This document shows, in pieces, positions 1 through 13,000 of a stretch of DNA of 64,000 nt. The stretch is from Rhopalosiphum padi (lineage: Eukaryota > Arthropoda > Insecta > Hemiptera > Aphididae). The notes under the pieces are model-generated. The model made no database searches. It had not been told where the DNA came from and saw only the letters and a program-made list of their open reading frames with translations. The position numbers and the translations under genes were made by a program. The stretch covers positions 58,754,152 to 58,818,151 of the forward strand of contig NC_083597.1 of NCBI RefSeq assembly GCF_020882245.1, read 5' to 3'. Numbering within the stretch: the first letter of the stretch is position 1; the number at the start of each line of letters is the position of its first letter.

Positions 1-1463
1 ATTCAATGTGTAATGTATATACATACAATACTGTCTTATCATTTTATGTATAACATATAATTTCATTACTTTGAGATTCACGATTTCAAATTTCAAAATT
101 ATTTATAAATTTTAATTAATTTTCTTATTTATGTATTTAAACATTTTCATAAATATACTAAGTATATGTCAGATTTGTGTGTTTTTGTCATTAGTAAAAA
201 TAACAACTATTAATAATATTAGCTATCACTAAAGTAACTTATTTTTCTATTTTTTTGTTCCATAAAATAATGCTATATTTCCTTTTAATTTACTTATTAT
301 GTATATTTAACGATAAACAAATACATTTGCTCTTATTCCTGTAATATAAAGAAATTGAACCTCTATTGAGTATACTTTTAATTTGTTATAGTTGATCTTT
401 AGAAATTTTACCAACTGCTGTAGTTAATAGCTTGAGCGATGATTATATAGTTATGTATGTTTTTAAAGTTCTAAATATTTATATTTTTGTTACATTTGTT
501 ATAGAAGTTTGGAAAATAATAATTTGTATACTAGAGCAGTACTGGCACTGCCATCGTAGTACTTATAAAGAAAAAAAAAGATTTTAATGTTGTTTAGTTA
601 TTTGTATATGGTTAATTATGTAATAATCTAGACTTATTAATTTATTATGTATCAATCATAAATATATACAGTCTTCTAAATTTCGTACGACGGAAATGGT
701 TGGGATTATGTTATTGGTTCTTAAGCGATCCTCGCCATTATTTATTTGGAAAACCAAATTAATTTGATATAATATATATATTATATATGAATATATGATG
801 TACATATAGTATGTTCCAAAACTACTGTGTCATTCTGAACATCTGCGATATATATTTTTTTTTGATCAAAAATTATATTAACTTTAAAATTGGTAGTTTC
901 TTCTCTGTTGAAAACATGCATTTAAATATATTGTTTTGCCTTCGAGATATTAAGGACCTAAAATTTAATTGATGTAATAGAATAAAATAAAAGATAAACC
1001 ATTGTTTAATAATATTAAAAAGCAAAATCATTTTAAATTGTAATCGAATAATTAATGATTATAGCTTGTACTGTGTATTTTATACCTAACTATCTGATAT
1101 AACAGACTTTATAACACACATGAATAATAATTCTAATTATGTTTCCGATTTTAAAACGAATAATAACTCGCATCTTATAATATAATACTATATTTTAATT
1201 GTTTATTTAATTATTATTAGATATACATTATTATGGTTATCATTTATTTATATTTGGTGGAAATAATAACATTGTTATATTTTATAATTATATATTTAGT
1301 TGATTTGTCAGGTTACTTTTTTAAATAAAACGTTTGATTGGCTTTCATAAGAAAAAAACAACTTAAAATATAAAAATTCGTTTTAATTATTCGTTTTGTG
1401 TTAAATTTCTTTTTAACTTGTCAGTTTTTTCGAAGGTAATATTAAATATATATATATATATAA

Positions 1464-1487
1464 ATAATAGTCTGTACAGACTATTAT
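1464..1487. repeat. perfect 24-bp palindrome
   Basis: Reads identically on both strands, centred on TGTACA with arms ATAATAGTC / GACTATTAT. It is adjacent to a (TA)n run, which may have helped it form. It could be a dimeric protein site or simply a small inverted repeat. Confidence 0.7.
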
Positions 1488-2487
1488 AATGCCTTTCACG
1501 TGTGGAATGTTGTAAACCAGTAACTATGTATATAATCCAAAAACAATACAGTTCTCGTCTAGATTAATGGTACCAAAATCGGAGCTTAATTGACCTTTAT
1601 CAAACAAACACGTACCGGGCACACGTGTATCACTAATATTATTTAATAATTGATCGATATCATCAACAAACAACTAACACTATAATATGAATATTTCTAT
1701 AGGTTGCATTCATTGCTGGAAAAAAATATTTATATATTTATACATATTTTCAAATTTATTCAAGTTGTTATAAAAAACTAGATATATTTAGGTCGTGTTA
1801 TTATCTATTTAACTATCATTTTAAAAAAATACGGTAGGTATAGGTACTACCTAATTAATTGTATAATCGCAGAATTATTTATTCTGTGTTACAACTAGTC
1901 AACTACTAATGTGTCGCAATTAAATTGATAACTAGTCCAAGTATTATTTCCTTTAATCTTTCTAGATTCTATTAACTATGTAATAAACTAATTAGTTTAT
2001 ATATATTATATGTATTATGAACATAAATAACGTTAACAACGTAAAAGTGCACTAATATAATTTTTAATAAAATGATTGTTTAAAATAATTTTGACTTTTA
2101 AGACTAGCACACTTATAATCAGCTAACTCATAAATTTAATTCAACTCAAATAACGTATATTATTGAATAACACAATTATTAAAAACTATTATACATTATA
2201 CATGTTATAATATTATTATATATGTATATGGTCAGTTTTAAAATATTTTAAATTAACGTAATTCAAATAAAAATGGTTAAGAAATGTTATACTGAATTAA
2301 AATATTGTTAAAACAATTTTTTTTTAAATCTGTTAGAAATATAAGTACTTTAAACTTTTTTATAGCTGTAGTAAAAAAGTCGTTAAAAAAAGAAAGAAAA
2401 ATGTACTATAATACACCCATAATAGATACCTATTTTATTGAACATTGAACCACAATAATTTATCAACACTTAGATTGATGTACCGCA

Positions 2488-2640
2488 TTTGACACGCCTT
2501 CGAGCGCGGGTCTAGTAGTGGTGATGACGCGAGGAGCCCGGAGAGGACAACGAACACTATAGCATATTAGTTCCGCCGTATCCTCTGCACCGCGCATTAG
2601 CCAATAGTTTTTCTCACTTCACACATGCGTTAGTGTCACA
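2488..2640. promoter_or_regulatory. candidate tgo promoter patch (CpG-containing)
   Basis: A block rich in CG dinucleotides in an otherwise A+T-rich stretch, about 1.4 kb before the first recognised tgo exon, with a CCAAT box near 2600. No TATA box or initiator was pinned down. This is inference from composition and position only. Confidence 0.3.
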
Positions 2641-4024
2641 GAATTTTATATCGTCTTCAGAATCAAATAATATGGTTACAAACGTATTGCAAAATTATTA
2701 ATTTCAGAAAAATCTGTTTCTTGTAAAAATCCTTTGTAAAAATAGTAGAATTTGACTTGACCTTCGTCCATATATCAAAGTCACCACTTCCTCGGCATGA
2801 GGTCTGATAGCCAGGTGTTCTATACTACAGGTGTCCCTTACCCTCGCAGACAATCGGGCCCCGGACATTTTTTTTTATCGTATTGACCTAAAAATGAAAT
2901 CGCTCCTAACATTCCAATAATACAACAATAAGAAGTAATGTACCGAAAGGAAACGATTGTTAAATGAAAATAGTTTAAAGGTATCTCGGAACTTAAAAAT
3001 TCTTTCTTGTAATTAGCATAACAATGTACTATGCCATAGGGATAATAATAATTTTTCAATAAACTAAATAACATAAAATGATCCTTCATAATTTGTTTGT
3101 AATGTTATACAATTTATTATTTTCTTTGTATGATATGATTAATCTTGTTTCACATTCTCAGAATAGTGAAAATTCTTTGAATTTAGTATAACGTATAACA
3201 CAATGTTTCCATTGTTGAATGAAAAAGAATTCTAGCAAAAAAGTATCCAATGAAACTATCGTATTATAATAGTACTAAGCATACCGCTTAATAATACTGT
3301 ATATAAAATAATAAATAATGATATAGAAATATATTATTTATGTTCATCTAGTTTTAATGTATAATATAGAATGGTACCTACTTTATAGGTTATTTATTTA
3401 AAACTGCTTCTCCTCTTTTATTAATTTTGAATTGTGACTTCATGATTTGTTTTAATTTGTATGGAAACACTTAAGTTCTATACCACAGGTACATACTATT
3501 TTCAAATGTTTCATAACCACCACTTCGAAAATATTACATTTTAAAAATGCATGATTAATTCAATTTGAAATGTGAAAAAAACGATCATCTTTTAAATTGT
3601 AATTACTTAATTTTCTAGTGAATCATTTTTAATGTGATTTAAGTGTTGAATCCTGAAAACTGTCTAAAATATGAATAAATATTATATTATTCTTGATTAA
3701 TTGCACTTCTTACACAATGGTTGTAGGTTATATAATAGTATAAATGTAGTCGGAAACAGTTTTTATTGACAAAAAAAAGTAAAAAATAAATATTTTAATT
3801 TTTAATACATATTATATATATATATAGTAATATTTATTTTCTTACATTTTAAGTAAGAAGGAAGAATCCCTTTCCAATATATAAAAAAGATGTTTACATA
3901 GCTAAGCTACTATAATTATTAGCATTCATATCTAAATCAAGAATTAAATTACCTAATATAATATATTTGATATTATCTAATAAGGTATTTTATTTATTTT
4001 AAAGTACTAATTATTTTTTTTTAG

Positions 4025-7000
4025 ATCCGATGAAGAGGATTCTAGTCAGAAATATTCTAGAATGGAAGATGATAATATCCAAGACAAAGAAAGATTTGCG
4101 AGGTGAGTGTTTAACAAAATTGGTCAATACAAATAAGATGCTTTTATTTTTGTTATAAGTTATTTATCATGTATAATTTATAATATTAGTGTATACTATA
4201 AAATATTAATTATTAACAACTTTCATGAAAGTTACTTAGTGTTAAAAATATAAAAATTGATTTAAATGTAAATCAATGTAAAATAATTAATATAATCAGT
4301 TATCAGTTATTTTAAGGGAAAATAATTTGTTTTTCAATTTCTCTAAATTAAAAATAGTTGTGGTATCAGTTTTTGTATTTTTAATTTAAAAGTATAGTCT
4401 AACAAATAATTAACTTCAGTGAGCGTGGCATGTTTCTCTTACCTTGTTTAAAGTAAAAAAAGGATTGTTATCGCATCCCTTAATGTAGTTCAAGATTTTT
4501 CCAGCCAGTTGTGTATTGCATATTATGGCCTTAGGTTGGGGTAGAATTTAATTTTGCTGTTCTCATTACAAAAGAATAATAAAAAGGATAAAACAAAGGC
4601 TTAAAAATTAAAACAGAAAAAAATTAAAGTAAAAGAAAAAAAGAAAATTACTACTTTTTAAAAAGAAAGAACCTGGGGAGCCCTTCTTATCTACCATCCT
4701 CATCCGTTTAATACTGTTTTTCAGATTTTGTATTATTAATTACACTACATATATTCTTAATTTGATATACAAATTAAATTACTTATAATGATTATATTAT
4801 TAATACTATGTGTATTTTTAAATATATTGATTATTTGTTTTATTTAATAATTTTATATTCAATATTATAGTATCATTTATATATTTATATATTGTCCACA
4901 TTATGAAATAAAATTATGAAGTGCTATTAAAATATTCTGTTTTAGAATATGAAATTAAATATGTGTCATTTAAAAAAGTGAAAACTTAAAAAATGATAAT
5001 GTTACCTATCGTGTTTTTATATAAAAAAAGAATTTTTCGAATTAATGAGTGTTGACACTTAAATGGACCACTCTGTATATTGAACAATAAGTAAACCCAA
5101 TCTCTATTATAAGGATTTGCTAAAAAATGAATAGAAATATATTTATATTTTATTGAAGATATCATGCTCAACTTTAATGAAATATGGACATTTTTAAATA
5201 AATACAATATTTCTTTAAATAAGATTTTTATTTCTGTAATTTTTTTTATTATACTTAATATTTATGAATATAAATATTATTATTAAAAGTGTAAAAATAA
5301 ATGTATTATAAATTACTTCACGTTTTTCAAAGTTTATCAAATATAAATAATATTTATGATTGTGGCTATAAAGAATGAAAATATTATGACATCCGTACCA
5401 TGTCTGTGTTGTTAAGTAAATGTTAAGTCTATTGTCTCATGATTTGCAATGTAAATTATCCAATTAAACAGAGCAAACAATACACTTATTTTACGAAAAT
5501 TTTAATACGCACTGTCTAAAATCATCAATTAGTTTTTAAAACATTCAAGGCTAAAAATATTTTTAAGAATTAATAATATAACTTTTAGTATTAACTGTAT
5601 TTATTTTTTAATTTTATTATTTTAGACTTGATTTCTGATTTATTAAGTATAATATCAACAAAAATATTATTTTTTAGTATGCAAAGTTATACGGTTTCTA
5701 ATAATAATTATAACATATTATCACTAATTTATTTATAGATTAAAAATGGGAAGGTGCCTAGCTCTACTGTAACTGTATATTATTTCGTTATTCGTAATAA
5801 ATATATTTGTGAATAACTAAATATGTTATTTTGTTTTGAAATTTTGTTCGTATTTTGGTGTAGGTTGTGACTTGCTTAGTATTTTTTATTTTGGAAAAGT
5901 TATATAGAGGTAGGTATATGTTTGATAAATAAAATTTGATAGAAAAAACGTTTGTTAAACCTATAAATATAATATTTTTTTCTCTAATCAACATTTATAT
6001 TTATTTATATTATACATACGTAATGTATAGGTAAATTAAAAATTATATATTCTTTATTGTTAAACTTACATACACCATCTATGTATGATAAACCTACCGT
6101 TATTTATTTTTTCAATGGTTATGCTAATAGTAGAATAATAAATTATCAAATTAAATTACTTTTTGGATACACAAACAAATGAATAGTTTTCGTATTTGAT
6201 AAATTGTCATATCCGTATGATGTATCAGTCTTACAAACTACTTATCAAACTTTTCATTCCGAATAGTCCATTGAATTCCGATAGGCACTATAAATTCAGA
6301 GTAGAGTTTTGAATGAGTTGGTTTGACAATAATATGTTTAATATATATATTTTTTTTTGTGATCACTTTTTAGAGCATTAAAACAGAATTTGAAAATATA
6401 AAAATACAGCCACTTTTTTTTAGTTATTTGAATTCAATTTTTTTTTTCAAATTAGATATTTAAACAAAAATTAACGATATTAGTTAATTTGTTATATTTA
6501 AAAAAAATATTGTTCGTAAGAATTAAAAGTTTGTGACATTATGTATATTATTTAATTTCCAAATATAAAGATTAATTTTATACTATTTCATGTTATTTAT
6601 ACTGTAATAATGACAACTACTAATATTATATGAACTAATTATATTATATTTATTATACAATATAAGTGACTTATTTTTGAAAAATACAAGTTCAATCTAC
6701 CTTATTATTAAAGAAACGTATCGTTTGTATAAAATATAAATTAATAATTATTTGTGAATTATCATGTACTTAATTAACTAAATACATTTTGAAAACATAA
6801 TTATTATTAATTTTTATTAAATATATTATTTTTCTATATCTAAATTTGTTATTACACCCGTATTTAAGGTACATTCATAATTATTAAATAATTTATTACA
6901 GTATGCAATATAATATGTATATGTATAAACTCAGGTATAAACATATACCTACCCAATTATAATGTATATAATTTGTCAATCATCTATATTATTTCTAATA

Positions 7001-10000
7001 CGTTATAATACTTAATAATGTATACATAGTGGTTCCTATTATTGTAATTATAGGTTACTACAATTTACTATTTATAAAAATCAATATCTACCTTGCTTGT
7101 AAAATATTAATATTTAAAAATACTCATAACTCGATTAAAAATTAAAATATTGTAAATATTGTAAGTTATAACTTTATAACGTTTTATAATAAGTTAATTC
7201 ACTCTAATATTAATGCTTTAAATTTTGAGTAATAACAATATAATATAAAATTAAAACTGCTGAACGTAAATTTGGTATGATGTCCATGTATTAGGCGGAG
7301 ACGAGTTTGACGTCCTCTTAAATCACACCAAATATAAAGTCAGTGCTAAAATAACCTTATAATACCTTGTAATTACCTATATTGTAGATATATAATACTA
7401 AACTTGTATGTTAGAATAGTACTACCCACAATTTTTAATCAACAACTGAACTTCTAGGACCTAATTGAAAAATTATATACCATTAATTTATGTCAGACTA
7501 CTTTATAATTAAAAATATTAGACATTCTTCGCACGTAGATAGTAATTAGATTATTTTTGGTGGGTTACTACGACCAATTATTCCAGTGTGTTATAAATTA
7601 TCCATTATTAAAATGATATGTATATGTAATAGAGATCTATTATTTTTTAAATACATTTTTTTTTAAATAAACCTGTGTAGTTTACAAGGTAAAAAGATAA
7701 AATATTTAATTGAAAATCTAACATCTAAAGTAATAAATTCATAATGTTTGTTATACATGATTAGTCATTTGTAACGTTTTATAGTTTACCCTGATTTACC
7801 AGCAATTTACAAAATATTAAAACCATCATAAAATTGTTCAATTTTTATCTATTTGGGATTTCTATACAACAAATAATTATGTTTTAAATAATGTTTCATC
7901 ATCCTTAATATTTACACAGCACATACATATTACATGTAATAAAATCAAATAGTTGATTATAATTTCATTTTTAATTTCCAATAATAGATAATATAAAGAA
8001 ATTATCTTTATTATCTAATATTTATGTTTCCAATATTATTGTGTCTGATATAAGAGATTGTTTTGAGACACTGGGGATTTTTTTTGTACTAATTGACAGG
8101 AAACCCTTTAGAAATTTCTGATTAACCCAAAATATACAATCCGTTTATAATTACTAATTGATGAAATGCTGTCTTAAAGTTTTTCTAAAAATAAATCTGG
8201 TACTTAAAGAAAATGTTGATTAATTCATAAATTATTTTATTATTTTTTAATATTTATAAAAGCTTTATATAATTCAGTTTATTAGTCCATAGGTTATCCG
8301 TATTCTTCCCAAAATTCAACACTGATTTTAAGTGTTTACAATGTTTACATGAACAAAATATATGGTAATTCAAAAATGAATTAACTGTTGTTTCTATAAT
8401 AACGTTTAATTGTATTTGTTTACAAATTCTAATACTTAATTTGAGTTTCATACAATAATCAACAATATATTATGCATGTCAAACAATATTCTTGGCTTTA
8501 AAATCTTGTATATTATATAGATATATACACTTGTATATTCTGTAGTCTTTTAAGACACTTTTGTGCAAAACTTCACCGAGAAGGTTAATTCGTTATATTA
8601 TTCGAGCACGGAGACTGCTAATAAAGACGTGATTGTACCCGAGCGTGCACGCGCTCCCGAAACTTTTCTTCCTCACTATCCGCATCCGCATATAGTATTC
8701 ATTAAAAACCGCCCCAAGTTTATTCGTTGAACTTCATTTGAGTGTGTGTGTATGTATATATTTACACTATGTATGTGTATATATAAACGCCGTTATTCTA
8801 GGGTCGTGGTGGGGAGGGGGGTGTTTGGTTTGTGAAAGTATATATTATCTCTTGGCCCGAAATTATTATTCAACTTTCGTATAATAATTTCGCAATCATT
8901 AACAATTTTCTATTTCCCCTCCCATCACCGTCTTTGACACAAAGATAATGCACGCGTAATAATAATATATATATACCTACACGCGCGTTTGTCTTCTGCA
9001 ATACTACATATGTATATTTTATAAATACTATATAGAATTACATTTTCAATATTTTGAACCGAAACACCACCACACATTGGAACGAGAAAAACCGGAGCGC
9101 CAAATCAAGAGTACAGTTTAGAGAGGAGAGTTGAGTGACCCCCGTGGCGAACTATACAACAACAAGGCACATGCCTATACACACACACACACATACATAG
9201 TGAATATAAGCTGCTTGTGCATATAGCCGTGAGAAGAAGGCGCGCATCCCGCCCGCCGCACGCCGCCTACCGGATGCTTGTCACGATTTTCCTGGGCGAG
9301 ATCATCGCGCAACAGCCACCCCACCCCCGCGTCCACCACGACCTAGGCTGGTGGCCGCTGCCGCAACGATATGATATTATTATATAAATAACCTTTCACC
9401 GTGATACACACACACGCGCGCGCGTTCGAGCGCGCTCACACGGACTATCTCGCGGGGTATACGCGAAAACCGTAATAAACGCGCACGCAGGGTAGATATA
9501 GGTAATATACACAGGCAGCAATCGTGTATGCCTGTGTGTCATTGTTTCCCTTGTATATGAGAAAGAAACAATTTTAAAAAGAAACTTGCTGTCGAGAATC
9601 TGAAAATCGAAAGATGAACTATATATATTTAAACGTAAATGTAAATATCGGTTAAGGATAATAATATAGTAATGTGTTATAATTTATACATAATATATAG
9701 CTAGGCGTTATTAAAATATATCGACTATAATATTATGTTTATGTAGTATGTAGAGTATATACACGTGGTATAATTGGATATAATTTCTAAGAAATTAACT
9801 TAACCTAATTATAAAATTAAGATTTAAAGTATGATAAGAAAGAATGTATATAATCAGACACGTCACCTAAACTATTGTGTAATTAACATATTAATGATTA
9901 CCAAAGTTCATTCTGCAACCGCGTGTTTCTATAGTACGCTAACAGTAAAACTATACTGTAAAATATTATTGAAAATAAACGAATATATTTTTTTAATCTT

Positions 10001-13000
10001 ATTTTATTCTATTAAAAAAATAGAGCATTATATGTTAAGTTTTTAAATGATGCATACGTGTATTTATCTAACAATAATTAATAATTATGCTAAACAAATA
10101 CAATAGAACAGTAGATTATACTATTATATGATTATTATATAGGTATAGGTAATTATTTCGTTTTGTAAATCTGTACAAAAACGTTTATAGTATATGAGAT
10201 ACACTATGTAGTAACTTATTACAATATTACATATTTATTATTGTAATTATTGTACCTATTTAAAACCTTTGGCTAAAAAATAAGTTAATTACATTTTTGT
10301 TAAACAATAATATTTTTATTATAAAATAAAAGTATTCTTATAGTCTTTAGTTCTTAGTATCTACGTATATGATATAAAGTTCATAACTAATATCTATTTT
10401 CATAAATGCATCATGTTGAAATTGATAATTCAATATTGTTTAATATATTTTATTTGGAATTGTTGAGTTGAATTTTTTTTAGCAGATAGCTAATCAAAAG
10501 TAATGAAAAACAAATGATAATATCTCAATATACTAAATTGCTAGTATTTGCATTTGGCTGAGTATAAGCATTTTATGTAAAAACGTAAGGCTCTTCAAAT
10601 AATCATTGTTATAAGTTAATAAATGCATGTTTACATACTTTAACTTTATGTTGTATTATCTTGTTTTCAGACTAGATTAAAATGTTCTTTCCGTAGATTT
10701 TGCACGTATACATTTCTTATAATATTATGTTTTAAATTACAATATCATATTATATTAATTGAAAATGAGTGAATTCGTTAATTATTATCATATTTTACTA
10801 TTAATTTTATTCTTTCGAGAACTAGCAAAATTATTCATGTAAACGGCCGCTAAAATTGGTTATCACGTCAATGAATTATATAGTTATTTAAATATATTAA
10901 CATAGAACAGTTATTTATTTTAAAAATATAAAATAATTTTTATTTTTAATATTTATTTTTAAAGAAATAATTATTTGTATATAGAAGTATTACAATGTTT
11001 GCATACCTGCATGATTAGTGTATCTCAAGGATAAAATAGCAAAATGTTTAAATGCGTCACCAATGATAAACATATCTTAAAAAAAAAAAACAATAAATAA
11101 ATAAAAATAAAACACATTTATACAAAAACAAAACAACTTTGCTGTTTAACGTTTTAAATTTTAAATGTTGTTCTATGTATATAGGTATTTTTAATAAATG
11201 TTGCTAAACATTTTATTTTAGTTCACAAAAGTATAAAATAAAACAATGCAATAGTGTATTAACAGTACCTAGCTATAATTGTGACGAAACTTACCCGTAT
11301 ATAATCATAATAGTTATATATATATATATTATACTTATATGATTTGAAAATATAATAATTATGATTGACTGATTTTATGTTGATAAACGGTGACTAATCA
11401 CTTGACAGATTAAACAAAATCAAATATTACTTTATATAATTAAAAATATGATAAAAAACGTATAGTATACATCGGAAACACTGAGGGATTGAATTATATG
11501 CTTTTTAAGGTGAAATGAATAGTCAATAAAAATAATAATACTTGTAAGGTAAAAGATATGTATCTATGCGTACTAAGTGCAACAAGGTTATTATAGTTAG
11601 GTACTATATTATAGTATAAATAAATCAGCGGTTCCCAAAATGTGCTCCGCAATGGCTTATCAAGGGCTCCGTTTGTAATACCACAATAAATGTACACAGA
11701 ACACAGACAGATAACAATTAAAGTTAAATATTTCTTGAGGGCTCCCACGACAAACTTCTACTTAAAAAAAGGCTCTGAGGCTAAGAAAGTTTGGGAACCT
11801 CTGGTATAAATAATGCATATATAAGTATTGATAAATATTATAGATAAATTAAAGAATGAATAATTTTATATTATGTTATTTTAAATAATTCATGTAATTT
11901 GATATATATATATATATATATAATATAGAAGGCACCACCCGGGTATGTCGACTCTATATCTTGCACAGTTACTGCAGTAGATTACTCCTCCACCATATTT
12001 GAGTTCAGCAGAACCAATTTTGTATTATTTGTTCTTATATTATAGTGAATTGATCTATATCTATTATCAAAACATTCAATACATTATCTGTGTTTGTGCT
12101 TCAGTTTTTATGATATTTAAATTTTTAAGTGAATTATGACTTAGTAAGGTTGTACAATTTAAAAATACTTATAGATCGCTTGAAAATTAAATAACGTAAA
12201 TATTTGACAAGCAAACTCAAGTTAGGTTCTTGTCATTCATTTTGACATTAAGTAAATACACTATAATTTTAAAACTAACAACGTAAAATTGGTTCTGTTA
12301 AACGCAAATTTATTGTATTATACATTTCTAAGTCGTCGACTACACCTGTGAGTCGTGGGTGAGCATCTCTTAATAATAAATATCGTTAGAATTTTAAATC
12401 AACAAATTAAACTACCATAAGTTCATAAAATTCTTTGCGATATTATATTAATTCTACTTAGCATTAATTATATTATCATGTATTAAATGTTTTAATTACA
12501 TTGTAGTATTAAAGATAAAAAAAACAATGTATAATCTAATAAGTAAGGTTTTTCATGTACATTTTTTTAATTTTTAATCTTTTAAAAATAATACTTTATG
12601 TATTCAAAATTAAGTTAATTATTGAGTGTTTGAAAATTTTAAACAGGGCTTAAATATTACATTTTTTATCAATTTAATTTGTGATTAGTCAATAAACTTA
12701 AATTATTTAAAAGTCTTTTTAGATAAGTATATATATTAATGTGCAATTTATTACATACGATAAGTGGACCACTGCCCCACTACTTTAAGCTACTACTTAG
12801 TACTTACCAACTATAAATGTTTTAGGTATCCATCACGTATATTGCATGATTTAATGTTTTTATTTCTTTTTCTTCAGTACGCCTATTTTATTATTATATT
12901 TTGGTATAGTTACGTAGGAAGGTTACCGGTAACTTAATAACGTCATACACTTGATAATTTTTCTGAATCGGATATACTTAGAAAGTCAGATATAATTTAA

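Larger units (their letters stand above)
1..4024. other. upstream / 5' intronic sequence of tgo, no recognisable gene
   Basis: A+T-rich sequence with no exon I can support. A short G+C-richer patch at about 2488-2640 (clusters of CG, CCAAT at about 2600) is the best promoter candidate for tgo. A perfect 24-bp palindrome lies at 1464-1487, and two CACGTG E-boxes lie at 1497-1502 and 1622-1627. A reverse-strand frame at 2838-3089 has no family signature. The missing tgo 5' exon may be in here, unrecognised, or beyond the window edge. Confidence 0.5.
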
